Shown here: one piece after another, positions 17,405 to 27,435 of the stretch
How positions within the stretch are numbered: position 1 is the stretch's first letter
Layout: the number at the start of each line of letters is the position of its first letter
Assembly: GCF_023370075.1 (NCBI RefSeq)
Contig: NZ_CP097149.1
Span: 868,001-932,000, forward strand
Source of the DNA: Deinococcus sp. QL22
GTDB taxonomy: Bacteria > Deinococcota > Deinococci > Deinococcales > Deinococcaceae
Length of the DNA stretch: 64,000 nucleotides
Reading direction: 5' to 3'
The notes under the pieces: generated by a model
What the model was told of the DNA's origin: nothing
The model's input: only the letters and a program-made list of their open reading frames with translations
The model's database searches: none
Program-made: the position numbers and the translations under genes

Positions 17405-18502
17405 TTACCGTTTGCTCAGCAAATACGCCTTCGGATGATGCCCCCCGCTGAACGCCTGAAACAGTTCGCGGGCGTACCACTCGGTACTGCCTTCGAGGAG
17501 GCCCTGAAACAATTTGATCTCGTGCGTAATGACGGCCAGGCGGCCCTGACGGCTCAGCAGGCGGTACATTTCCTTCAGGAAGGCCGGGTACAAGACTTCG
17601 TTGCCGCCGTGCGTGCCGATGGCGTCGCCCCAGGGCAGGTCGGCCAGGATCAGGTCGAAGGAACGGTCGGGCAGGCCCGTGTTCAGGGCGTCCACGCAGG
17701 CCACTTCAATTTCACGTTTGGCGGCGGCCAGGTTGCGCTGGGCACACTCCACGGCGGCGGGGTCTATATCCACGCCCACCATCGCCGCCGATGGCCCCAT
17801 CAGGGCGCGTTCGATCAGGAGGGTGCCGCTGCCGCTCATGGGATTAAAAATGCGGTCTTCGTCGCGCTGCCCGGCCAGTTTCAGTACGGCGTAAGCCAGC
17901 GTCGCGTTCAGGCCGCCGTTCATGTTGCACACGCGCCACGCCCGCGCCGACAGGGGCCGGGGCGTCATGCGGGCCAACACTTCCCAGCCTTCGCCGTGTT
18001 CTTCGGGCCGGAACCGCAGCAGCAATTCGCCTTCTTCGGCATTGTGTGTCAGACCAATCAGCCCCTCCAGTTCGGAGGCGAGGCGCTGCATCACGCTGGA
18101 TTCCTTGCCCGCCGCGCCCAGTCGGAAGGATTTGTGGCCGCCCACCCGCGCCACTTCTGCCACGAAGGTCGCCAGTTCGCTGAGCTGCTGATTGCCCAGA
18201 AACCCGCGTGGACGCGGCACATCCCAGGCCTTGATGCGGTACACGGCCACCACCGATTTCAGGCGGTTCAGGCGTTCCATGTCGCCGGGATACCAGAAGC
18301 GCAGACCACGAATATCGCGGGCCAACGGCACATCGGCCAGTTCGTTTTCCGCAATCGCCTCTAGCCCCGGCAGCACGTCCAGCACGTATTCGTGTGCAGG
18401 CTGCCGCTCCCGGTAGTCGCCTTTGGGCTTGCTGGCCTTGCGTTTAAAGGGCGAATTGGGGTCATGGCGATTGTCGGAGCGGGAACGGGCGGGGCGCGGC
18501 AT
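17405..18502 (-). CDS. THUMP-domain class I SAM RNA methyltransferase (TrmN/Trm14-like)
   Basis: A 365-residue methyltransferase. A basic N-terminal extension (~40 residues) is followed by a THUMP-containing region (~45-165). A Rossmann-fold catalytic domain then carries DRIFNPMSGSGTLLIE (motif I), GVDIDPAAVECAQRN and the motif IV variant DLPWGD (family N/D-P-P-Y/W type). This resembles the Thermus TrmN/archaeal Trm14 enzymes that make m2G at position 6 of tRNA, and more distantly RlmL. Target assignment is inference. TATACT eight bases before the ATG marks a leaderless promoter. Confidence 0.88.
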   Translation of the reverse strand: MPRPARSRSDNRHDPNSPFKRKASKPKGDYRERQPAHEYVLDVLPGLEAIAENELADVPLARDIRGLRFWYPGDMERLNRLKSVVAVYRIKAWDVPRPRGFLGNQQLSELATFVAEVARVGGHKSFRLGAAGKESSVMQRLASELEGLIGLTHNAEEGELLLRFRPEEHGEGWEVLARMTPRPLSARAWRVCNMNGGLNATLAYAVLKLAGQRDEDRIFNPMSGSGTLLIERALMGPSAAMVGVDIDPAAVECAQRNLAAAKREIEVACVDALNTGLPDRSFDLILADLPWGDAIGTHGGNEVLYPAFLKEMYRLLSRQGRLAVITHEIKLFQGLLEGSTEWYARELFQAFSGGHHPKAYLLSKR

Positions 18503-18510
18503 AGCAGAGC

Positions 18511-18516
18511 AGTATA
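18511..18516 (-). promoter_or_regulatory. -10 box (TATACT) for a leaderless transcript
   Basis: Minus-strand TATACT lies eight bases before the methyltransferase ATG. Confidence 0.5.
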
Positions 18517-18590
18517 GCCCGCCGGGATGCTGAGGCGGCTTAGGCCACAGAGCCGATGCACCGGGGCGCGGCGCGTGACAGGCTAACCCT

Positions 18591-19067
18591 ATGACCGCTC
18601 CCGTCTACTTCTACCGTACTGCACATCCCTTTTCTAACTTTCACCCCAGCATTTTTACGGCCGACGGCGTGACCTACCACACTGCCGAACAGTATTTGAT
18701 GGCCCGTAAAGCCGAGTGTTTTGGTGACACAGAACGCCTCGCCGCGATTCTGGCCGCCCCCACGCCTGATGAATGCAAACGCCTGGGCCGTCTGGTTGCG
18801 CCCTACGACAACGCCGTGTGGGAGGCCAAACGTTTTGAAGTGGCGCTGGACATGCTGCGACTGAAATTCGGCCAGAATGCCAGGCTCCGCGCCGTCCTGC
18901 TCGAAACGGGCGACGCGCCGTTGGTAGAAGCCTCGCCCTCAGACCGCATCTGGGGCATCGGCTACCGCGAGGCCGACGCCGAAGCCAACCGCGCCCGCTG
19001 GGGCCAAAATCTGCTGGGGCTGGCGCTGGAGCAGGTGCGGTCAGAGTTCAGGGCACAACTCGGCTAA
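18591..19067 (+). CDS. NADAR family protein (YbiA-like N-glycosidase)
   Basis: A 158-residue protein of the NADAR family. The patterns FSNFHPS, VTYHTAEQYLMARKA, WEAKRFEVALDMLRLKFGQN and WGIGYREADAEANRARWGQNLLG are diagnostic. Known members hydrolyse N-glycosidic bonds of early riboflavin intermediates, and some reverse ADP-ribosylation of guanine bases in DNA. Which applies here is not shown by sequence; no riboflavin or DarT-like gene is adjacent. Its 3' end overlaps the convergent nucleotidyltransferase gene by 20 bases. Confidence 0.92.
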   Translation: MTAPVYFYRTAHPFSNFHPSIFTADGVTYHTAEQYLMARKAECFGDTERLAAILAAPTPDECKRLGRLVAPYDNAVWEAKRFEVALDMLRLKFGQNARLRAVLLETGDAPLVEASPSDRIWGIGYREADAEANRARWGQNLLGLALEQVRSEFRAQLG

Positions 19068-19842
19068 GAAAGGCTGCACCACGGCTCGCTGCCTCCTGTG
19101 CCACGGCGTAGTCCCGCTGCTCTGGCCCAGAATCTTGAGGCCACTGCGCCAGAGCGACGGCACGTGCATAAGTAGTGAGTGCCGCCCGCCCCCGCGCTTC
19201 CGGCGAGTCGGTTCCCAGTCCGGCCAGACAAGAGAAAGACTCATGCCAAACAGGATCAGGCCAAGCATCACGGGCCAGTGTCAGCCAGCGGTTTTCGGTG
19301 GGAATCAGGGTTCCGGTACTCAGTAAAGCGGCTTGCCCCAGCGCAAAGGTCAGGCCTAGCGCGGCGTAAGCGACTTTGCCCGCGTCGCCCGCATTCAGGC
19401 CGCCCATGATCTTGTGGAGTTCTTCGGCACTCCCAGCGATTCGCCTGGCCGCTTGCCTGTGGGCTTCAGGGGCAAGCGTGGCCCACTCTAATGCCCGTGC
19501 TTTGGCTTGCAGCACGGCAAATACCCCTGCCGGATCGTGTAGCGGCAGACCCGTCTGTAGCGCCACCAGGTTCCAGAGGGCGGTGTCGGGGTCGGTCAGA
19601 GCGCGTTCGCGGTGGCTGAGTTCGCTGCGGTCTACGCTCAGCAGCAGGCCTTCATGGTAGGTGGTATGGCCGCTCACCGATGAGCCGTCAACCACCAGCA
19701 ATTGCACGTCCAGATCACTGAATTCATTGGCATCGCCCCGCGCAAAGCTTCCGGTCAGGAACACGGCTTGCACGCCTTCTTCGGCGGCCCAGTGCTGGGT
19801 CAGTTCGGGCAGCCAAGCTGGAAGCTGGGAAAGAGCGGTCAT
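19048..19842 (-). CDS. Nucleotidyltransferase-domain protein (aminoglycoside adenylyltransferase-like)
   Basis: A 264-residue protein with a pol-beta-type nucleotidyltransferase motif at the N-terminus (VFLTGSFARGDANEFSDLDVQLLV: GSxxRG and DxD). A helical C-terminal domain of ~150 residues follows, as in AadA-like and uncharacterised MNT proteins. It should transfer a nucleotide from NTP to a small molecule or protein; antibiotic resistance is possible but not shown. The ATG at 19842 is preferred over a GTG eight codons upstream. Tail-to-tail with the NADAR gene, overlapping by 20 bases. Confidence 0.83.
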   Translation of the reverse strand: MTALSQLPAWLPELTQHWAAEEGVQAVFLTGSFARGDANEFSDLDVQLLVVDGSSVSGHTTYHEGLLLSVDRSELSHRERALTDPDTALWNLVALQTGLPLHDPAGVFAVLQAKARALEWATLAPEAHRQAARRIAGSAEELHKIMGGLNAGDAGKVAYAALGLTFALGQAALLSTGTLIPTENRWLTLARDAWPDPVWHESFSCLAGLGTDSPEARGRAALTTYARAVALAQWPQDSGPEQRDYAVAQEAASRGAAFLSRVVP

Positions 19843-19901
19843 GCCCGTTAGTGTGGCGTGTAGCACGGGGCGAAAGCATCGGCAGAATGACTGAGCAGGG
19901 C

Positions 19902-19939
19902 AAAAAGCCGCGCCCCAGTCGGGTTGACTTGGGGCGCGG
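19902..19939 (-). terminator. Intrinsic terminator of the acyl-CoA synthetase gene
   Basis: CCGCGCCCCA (19908-19917) pairs perfectly with TGGGGCGCGG (19930-19939), with more pairs inside the loop. On the minus strand the stem is followed by CTTTTTG. It lies ~70 bases past the synthetase stop. Confidence 0.85.
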
Positions 19940-20011
19940 TAAACAGCAGAGAATCAAATTCAAAAAATTGGAGTCCATGGCCCAGAGTTCTTGGCTCATA
20001 GCCCAAACACC

Positions 20012-21679
20012 TCAGCTTCCCGGCTTGAAATCCTTGTACTGCTCGCGCATTTCGCGTTTCAGGAATTTGCCGGTGGCTCCAATCGGAATGCTTTCGGCGG
20101 TGATGGTCGCGTCGGGCAGCCAGAACTTGGCAAACTTGGGCGAAATGAACGCGATGATTTCTTCGTGGCTGACGCTTTGGCCGGGGCGCGGCACCACGAC
20201 GGCCAGCGGGCGTTCATCCCATTTGGGGTCTTCCATAGCAATCACGGCGCACTGGGCCACGGCGGGGTGGGCCATGATCGCGTTTTCCAGATCCACGGAG
20301 CTGATCCACTCGCCGCCCGACTTGATCAGGTCTTTGGAGCGGTCTTGAATGTGCATATAGCCGCGTGCATCCAGCGTGGCGATGTCGCCTGTGTCGAACC
20401 ACAGATTGCCGTCCAGCTCGAAGAAATTGCTCTGGCCCTCGCCCTTGAAATAGCTGTTGGCGATCCACGGCCCACGCGCGATCAGGCGGCCCATCGTTTT
20501 GCCGTCGTGGGGCAAGCGCTCGCCTTCTTCCGAGAGCAGATCGAGCCAGACCAGCGGCACGGCGCGGCCCTGCTTGGCCCGCAGAGCAAAACCTTCATCG
20601 CTGGCGGGATCTACTCCGACAGGAACGCCGCTGGCGGTGCCCAGTGGGTGCGTTTCGGTCATGCCCCACGCGTGCAGCATGGTCAGGCCATGATTGTTCC
20701 AGAAGGCCCGCAGCAGGCTTTCGGGCGCGGCGCTGCCCCCCACGATCAGGCGCTCTAGGGCGTGCAGGTCGTAGGATTCGCCCTCGGCTTTGGCCCGGTC
20801 AAGCTCGGCCAGCAGGCCCATCCAGATGGTCGGCACGCCCGCCGTGATGGTCACGCCCTCATTCTGAAGCAGTCCGGCCAGTGTGCGTCCATCGCTGAAC
20901 ACGCCCCCAAACACCTGTTTCGCGCCGTACATGGCGCAGGTGTAGGGCAGGCCCCAGGCATTCACGTGGAACATGGGCACAATCGGCATCACGGTATCGG
21001 CCTCGCCCACGTTCAGGCCGTCTTTGGGGGCGCTGACCAGCGAGTGCAGCACCGTAGAGCGGTGGGTGTACAGCACGCCTTTGGGGTTTCCGGTGGTGCC
21101 GCTGGTGTAGCACATGGCTGCCGCGTCGGTTTCAGCGATCTGCGGATACTGGGCCAGAGGCTCGTGGGCCATCACGAAGGCGTCATAGTCGGCCACACCG
21201 GGCAGCGGAATAGGCGCAGGCGTCGGCCCCAGCACCAGAATATGCTCCAGCTTGGGGCAGGCGGCTTTAATCGCCGGAATCATGGCCCCAAACACGTTTT
21301 CGATGAGCAGCACGCGGTCTTCGGCGTGGTTCAGAATCCACGCGATCTGCTTCGGGTGCAGGCGAATATTCACGGTATGCAGCACGAGTCCCGCGCTGGG
21401 CACGCCCAGATACGCCTCCAGGTGCCGGAAGGAATTGACCGCCAGCGTGGCCACCCGGTCTCCCGGTTGCAGGCCAAGGCCCAGCAAACCCGCGCCCAGA
21501 CGCAAGGCCCGGTCGGCCACCGCGCCGTAGGTGGTGCTATGGCGGTGAGGAATCGGTTGTCCAGCTTCGTCGCGCCCTGCCACCAGCAAACTCACGACTT
21601 CGCGGGAGGCGTAGGTGGTACGTGCCCGCTCCAGAATAAAGGGGACGGTGAGCGGTACATCCATCATGTTGCCTTGCAT
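20012..21679 (-). CDS. Long/medium-chain acyl-CoA synthetase (AMP-binding)
   Basis: A 555-residue ANL enzyme that activates fatty acids via acyl-AMP to acyl-CoA. Motifs: P-loop YTSGTTGNPKG, A5 WGMTETHPLG, A7 WFDTGDIATLD, A8 DRSKDLIKSGGEWISS and the catalytic Lys in PIGATGKFLKR near the C-terminus. The start is the ATG at 21679, with GGAGG about six bases upstream; a further in-frame extension of 78 codons is not protein-like. It has its own terminator. It probably supplies acyl-CoA for beta-oxidation, where two crotonase-family genes of this window could act, or for lipid synthesis. Confidence 0.92.
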   Translation of the reverse strand: MQGNMMDVPLTVPFILERARTTYASREVVSLLVAGRDEAGQPIPHRHSTTYGAVADRALRLGAGLLGLGLQPGDRVATLAVNSFRHLEAYLGVPSAGLVLHTVNIRLHPKQIAWILNHAEDRVLLIENVFGAMIPAIKAACPKLEHILVLGPTPAPIPLPGVADYDAFVMAHEPLAQYPQIAETDAAAMCYTSGTTGNPKGVLYTHRSTVLHSLVSAPKDGLNVGEADTVMPIVPMFHVNAWGLPYTCAMYGAKQVFGGVFSDGRTLAGLLQNEGVTITAGVPTIWMGLLAELDRAKAEGESYDLHALERLIVGGSAAPESLLRAFWNNHGLTMLHAWGMTETHPLGTASGVPVGVDPASDEGFALRAKQGRAVPLVWLDLLSEEGERLPHDGKTMGRLIARGPWIANSYFKGEGQSNFFELDGNLWFDTGDIATLDARGYMHIQDRSKDLIKSGGEWISSVDLENAIMAHPAVAQCAVIAMEDPKWDERPLAVVVPRPGQSVSHEEIIAFISPKFAKFWLPDATITAESIPIGATGKFLKREMREQYKDFKPGS

Positions 21680-22234
21680 GGGTGGCCTCCGGGGAAGGTG
21701 GCTGCTGTGTGGGCACAGATCAGCGAGAGAAGTTGAGAACAGGGAAAAGCAGCGACAGGGAAAACAAAGGCGACGGTTCGCCCTGTGTCTGCCCCAAAGG
21801 GGAAAGCCTATGTGTGTGGGTATTCTAGCGGGAAACGAGGAAGTTGAACCGAGTCTAGAGTGGTGTAGCTTCATACGGCGGCCCAAATCCGCAACACATG
21901 CAGGAACACCCACGCGGAGCCATTCCCTCTGCCCCTAGTGCCGAGCTTGCTCTGAAGATTCCTCCACTACATGCTGAGGCGGCTTGGCCTGTGCCCCGCC
22001 CCTCAGCGGACGCGGGCCGACACCCACCAGCACGCCCGTGCCGTCGCCTTCATCTTCCCTTTGCTGGCCGCCAGAAGGACGCCTGAACACTGCTTTGACA
22101 CGCTGCCAGATGGAGTGGAGGGCCATGCTTCATCTTACGGGGCACTGGCCCGGTGTGGTGCAGAAAACGGGGGCCGCTGGGTCAATTGGCTGGGTGATTT
22201 TGGAGTCCAGATTCTCTGTCCACCAAGCCCTTCC
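21680..22234. other. Intergenic region, ~550 bp, one possible small gene
   Basis: It lies between ruvX and the acyl-CoA synthetase gene, both on the minus strand. It contains the synthetase ribosome-binding site at its left end and a possible 63-codon gene at 21935-22126. The rest (21700-21930) shows no ORF with good composition and no RNA gene I can recognise. Confidence 0.5.
21935..22126 (-). CDS. Possible small hypothetical protein (63 aa)
   Basis: An ATG-started frame 108 bases downstream of ruvX on the same strand. It begins MALHSIWQRVKAVFRRP, an amphipathic basic helix, followed by a Gly/Gln/Glu-rich disordered tail. Third-position GC is high, as in neighbouring genes. No family is recognised and no ribosome-binding site is seen, so it may be noncoding. 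Confidence 0.35.
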   Translation of the reverse strand: MALHSIWQRVKAVFRRPSGGQQREDEGDGTGVLVGVGPRPLRGGAQAKPPQHVVEESSEQARH

Positions 22235-22657
22235 CTACTCCCATTCCTCGGCCTCGGCGGGCGCGTTGTGCTTCAGGCCCATCAGGTACAGTTCCAGAAT
22301 CTGCACGGCGGCGGCCTCGTCTTCATCGGCTGCGCCGAGCGCCCGCGCCCGCTGGGTGGTAAAGCGTTCATCCTGATAGGCCACCGTATAGCCCTGCTCC
22401 TGCAAAATGCGTCCAAAGGCCCGCACCCGGTCTAACGCGGCATTGTGGCCCCCATCGGCGTCCAGCGGCAGCCCCAGCAGCAGCAGCCCCGCCCCTGATT
22501 CCTTTGCACGCAGGCGCACGGCTTTCAGATCCAGCGGCAGGCGTTTGCGGTCTATGCTGCCGCGCCCGAAGGCTAGCCCCCCGGCACTGACCGCAAAGCC
22601 GATGCGCCGCTTGCTGACGTCGAGTGCGAGAACGGTGGGAAGGGCGGTGGGGGTCAT
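22235..22657 (-). CDS. ruvX: RuvX/YqgF-family putative Holliday junction resolvase / pre-16S rRNA nuclease
   Basis: A 140-residue RNase H-fold protein. Family motifs: VLALDVSKRRIGFAVS (first metal-binding Asp), LLLGLPLDADG, the DERFTT block with a catalytic Glu, and DEDEAAAVQILELYL (distal Asp/Glu). YqgF/RuvX proteins trim the 5' end of 16S rRNA in E. coli, and other members cleave branched DNA. Either role is possible. Cytosolic and normal in length. Confidence 0.9.
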   Translation of the reverse strand: MTPTALPTVLALDVSKRRIGFAVSAGGLAFGRGSIDRKRLPLDLKAVRLRAKESGAGLLLLGLPLDADGGHNAALDRVRAFGRILQEQGYTVAYQDERFTTQRARALGAADEDEAAAVQILELYLMGLKHNAPAEAEEWE

Positions 22658-22775
22658 GGGGGGAGGATAGGTGAAAAATGGTAAGTGGGTATTGGTGAGT
22701 AGGAAAAGATTGGGCGGGCATCACGCTTGTTGACTGTGAGGTTTGCGAACAACCCCAGAGATCCAGTTCACATCT

Positions 22776-22800
22776 CCACGATCCAAAGGTCTACGATCCA
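22776..22800. repeat. Two CCACGATCC / CTACGATCCA words
   Basis: Two copies, 6 bases apart, of the complement of the GATCGTGG word found in other spacers. They sit just upstream of the crotonase gene, overlapping its probable promoter region. Confidence 0.4.
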
Positions 22801-22814
22801 CTACCCTGTACCCC

Positions 22815-23612
22815 ATGACCCAACCCGAATCCCCGGTGATTCTCAGCCAGACCCGTGCGGGCGTGCGTACCCTGACCCTCAACCGCCCTGACAAACTGAA
22901 TGCGGCCAACGACGCGCTGTTGTTGACGCTGACGGCGGAATTGCAGGCCGCCGACGCCGACAATGCCGTGCGTGTGGTGGTCATCACGGGCGCGGGCCGG
23001 GGCTTTTGCGCGGGACAGGATCTGGGCGACGTGTCGGGGCGCGACATGACCTTCACCGAGCACCTGAATCACACTTACAACCCCCTGATTCGCACCATTC
23101 GCGGGCTGAGCAAACCCGTAATTACGGCAGTGAACGGCGTGGCAGCGGGCGCGGGCGCAAGCTTGGCTTTGGCAGGCGATATTCGGCTGTGGGCGCAGTC
23201 GGCCAGCCTGATCGAGGTGTTTTCCAACATTGCGCTGGTGCCCGACAGCGGCAGCACGTGGTTTTTGCCCCGACTCGTGGGCTACCACCGCGCCTTCGCG
23301 CTGATGGCCTTGGCTGACCGGGTGCGGGCCGACGACGCGCTGAAGTACGGCCTGTGCGAAGAAGTCTTGCCCGACGAAGGCTTTGCAGACGCGGTGCAGG
23401 CCTACGCCGAACGCCTCGCCTCGCGCCCCGCCAACGCTCTGAAGCTGACCAAGCAGGCGCTGAACGCGGCCCAAACCAGCACGCTGGATCAGGCGCTGGA
23501 TCTGGAGGCCGAACTGCAACAACTGGCCGGAGACCACTGGGAGCATCAGGAAGGCGTGACCGCGTTCAAGGCCAAGCGTGCGCCGGAGTTTGTGCGGTCA
23601 GAAACAGAATGA
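22815..23612 (+). CDS. Enoyl-CoA hydratase/isomerase, PaaG-like
   Basis: A 265-residue crotonase. The oxyanion-hole segments are ITGAGRGFCAGQDLGD and AVNGVAAGAGASLALAGDIRLWAQ. The catalytic-acid region ALVPDSGSTWFLPRLVG has Asp where PaaG (1,2-epoxyphenylacetyl-CoA isomerase/oxepin-forming) has its conserved Asp, rather than the second Glu of classical hydratases. The start at 22815 is taken because the family N-terminus begins there, with TACCCT a few bases upstream. No other paa genes are nearby, so the pathway is not secure. A general isomerase in fatty acid breakdown is the alternative. The stop is ten bases ahead of the ppx/gppA-like gene, so the two may be cotranscribed. Confidence 0.88.
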   Translation: MTQPESPVILSQTRAGVRTLTLNRPDKLNAANDALLLTLTAELQAADADNAVRVVVITGAGRGFCAGQDLGDVSGRDMTFTEHLNHTYNPLIRTIRGLSKPVITAVNGVAAGAGASLALAGDIRLWAQSASLIEVFSNIALVPDSGSTWFLPRLVGYHRAFALMALADRVRADDALKYGLCEEVLPDEGFADAVQAYAERLASRPANALKLTKQALNAAQTSTLDQALDLEAELQQLAGDHWEHQEGVTAFKAKRAPEFVRSETE

Positions 23613-23622
23613 AGGTGGCTGT

Positions 23623-25146
23623 ATGAAAGTAGCCGTGGCCGATGTCGGCACCAATTCCAGCCATCTGCTGATTGCCGAGGCCCACGCCGGAGCCAACCAG
23701 CAGGGCGATTTCCGGGTGCTGGACGCCCTGAAAGACCGCACCAAATTGGGCGAATGCCTGGACGCCGCCGGAAACATGACGCCGGAAGGGGAAAACCGCC
23801 TGGCTTCGGCGCTGACCCGCTTTAAGGAACTGGCCGCCGCAGCAGGAGTCAGCGAGTTGCGCGTGTATGCCACGAGTGCCCTGCGCGAGGCTCCCAATGG
23901 CCCCGAAGTGGCGGCGCGAAGCCAGGCCCGCACGGGGGTTTATCCGGCGGTCATCAGCGGCGAGCGGGAAGGCGAACTGACGTATCTGGGCGTGGCCCAT
24001 AGCGTGGAACTGGGGCCAGACAACGTGCTGCTGGATTTGGGCGGCGGCAGCCTGGAATTTGCGCGGGGTCGCCCCGATCAGGCCGCCGACATCCTGAGCT
24101 TGCCCCTCGGCAGCATCCGAATGACGCGGGCGCATCTGCACCATGAGGCGCGTGGCAACCGGACTGGGGTGAAGGCCGTACAGGACGCTGTCAGGCACGC
24201 ACTGGCCCCCCACGCCGCCCGTTTCCGAATGGGCCCCGGCACCCGCGTAATTCTGTCGAGTGGCACGGCAGAAGCCGCCGCTGCTGTCCTGTCGGGCCGT
24301 GAAGGCAGCATCAACGGGGTGCGCTTTTCGGTGGCCGATCTGGCCGGACTGCTGGAGCGGGTGCGCCGGATGTCGCCCGCCGCACGCGCCAAATTGCCGG
24401 GCCTGGGCAACCGTGCCGATACCATCGTGGCGGGATTGGCCGTGCTGCACGCTGCGCTGGAGATGCTGGGAGCCACACAGGTCACCGTCAGCGAGGGAGC
24501 CTTGCGGGAAGGCATGTTGATCGAGGAACTCTCGCGCTTCCAGAGTTTTTCTTCCGGCCTCAGCGCCCGCCAACGCAGCGTGCTGGCGACTGCCGAACGC
24601 TTTGGCGCAAATCTGGGCCACTCGCAACAGGTGGCCGCCTTATCGCGGGCTTTGATGGACGGCCTGATCGCGGCGGGCGTGCCCTTTCCCGAAGAGGCCC
24701 GCAGCCTGCTGACCGCCGCCGCTGCCCTGCACGAAACCGGGCAAATCGTGGCCCAGAGCAGTCACCACAAACACAGCGCCTACCTGATCCGGCACGCCGA
24801 GTTGCGCGGGTTTGGCCCGCACGACATAGAACGGATCGCGCAGGTGGCCCGCTACCACCGCAAAAGCCTGCCCAAGCCGTCGCACGCCGACTTTATGGCC
24901 CTGCCCACCGTAGACCGCGCCCTCGTGTCGCGCCTGTCGGCGATTTTGCGTGTTGCAGACGGCCTAGACCGCTCGCACGCGGGCCAGACCCAGATTCACA
25001 GCCTGACTCGCAGCGGGCAGGGCTGGACGGTGCAGATCAGCGGAGCCACGCCGCTAGACCTTGCAGGCGCACGCGACAAGGCCGACCTGTGGACGCGGGA
25101 ATTTGGGGGGCTGGAGTTCAAGATCACGCCAGCCGAGAAAGCCTGA
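23623..25146 (+). CDS. Ppx/GppA family exopolyphosphatase / pppGpp phosphohydrolase
   Basis: A 507-residue two-part protein. Residues ~1-300 are the actin-like ASKHA phosphatase fold with VAVADVGTNSSHLLI (P-loop 1), catalytic Glu in SGEREGELTYLG, LLDLGGGSLEFA (P-loop 2) and the late ATQVTVSEGALREGML. Residues ~310-507 form an HD-like helical domain (LLTAAAALHETGQIV..HHKHSAYLI), as in longer GppA/Ppx1 members. It should release phosphate from polyphosphate or convert pppGpp to ppGpp. GAAGGTGG precedes the ATG. The neighbouring crotonase ends ten bases upstream. Confidence 0.9.
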   Translation: MKVAVADVGTNSSHLLIAEAHAGANQQGDFRVLDALKDRTKLGECLDAAGNMTPEGENRLASALTRFKELAAAAGVSELRVYATSALREAPNGPEVAARSQARTGVYPAVISGEREGELTYLGVAHSVELGPDNVLLDLGGGSLEFARGRPDQAADILSLPLGSIRMTRAHLHHEARGNRTGVKAVQDAVRHALAPHAARFRMGPGTRVILSSGTAEAAAAVLSGREGSINGVRFSVADLAGLLERVRRMSPAARAKLPGLGNRADTIVAGLAVLHAALEMLGATQVTVSEGALREGMLIEELSRFQSFSSGLSARQRSVLATAERFGANLGHSQQVAALSRALMDGLIAAGVPFPEEARSLLTAAAALHETGQIVAQSSHHKHSAYLIRHAELRGFGPHDIERIAQVARYHRKSLPKPSHADFMALPTVDRALVSRLSAILRVADGLDRSHAGQTQIHSLTRSGQGWTVQISGATPLDLAGARDKADLWTREFGGLEFKITPAEKA

Positions 25147-25163
25147 TACGGAAAGCCACAACC

Positions 25164-25192
25164 AAAAACAACCCCCAAACAGCGGGAGTTGT
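25164..25192 (-). terminator. Intrinsic terminator of ftsH
   Basis: Nine-pair stem (25184-25192 with 25068+100=25168-25176, one wobble) between the convergent ppx and ftsH genes. Read on the minus strand it is followed by TTTTTGG, so it terminates ftsH. Confidence 0.8.
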
Positions 25193-25220
25193 CGTCAATC
25201 TGAATGAAATCTAGTCAGGC

Positions 25221-27086
<1,866 letters not shown>

Positions 27087-27435
27087 GAGAAATCCTCCAG
27101 AATTAGAGAGGGCGGGGAGGGAAAAACTGCGGGTGAAGCCGATGGATGCTCCATGAAGTTGAGTGTACCAGACTCAAGATGTGTGGGTGTAGGCGGTGTC
27201 ACACGTTGGCTTGAGCAAGTGCTAAGGGGCGAGGTGATTTAGCCGGAATGTCACGCGTAGATCGTGGAATGCGGAAGCAGCTTAGGTGAGCGCCATAGTT
27301 TTCGGGTTCCGTCATCTGGCACCAACGCTAAAGAGTCAGCTTGCCTCTCCACCACTGAGCCTCTTTTGCGCTCGCCGCTCCTCACTGGCCCCTTACCACT
27401 GACCCGTTCTTCCTTCCGCGCTAAACTGCTGGGTA
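27087..27435. other. Divergent intergenic region between ftsH and TPR gene (~350 bp)
   Basis: It holds the ftsH ribosome-binding site at its left edge and TAAACT eight bases before the TPR gene ATG at its right edge. TAGATCGTGG at 27258-27267 is another copy of the dispersed spacer word. A TACACT box lies ~80 bases upstream of the ftsH start on the minus strand (TGGTACACT) and may be its promoter; no clear -35 was seen. Confidence 0.5.
27422..27427 (+). promoter_or_regulatory. -10 box (TAAACT) for a leaderless transcript
   Basis: TAAACT ends eight bases before the ATG of the TPR gene. No ribosome-binding site lies between them. Confidence 0.5.
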
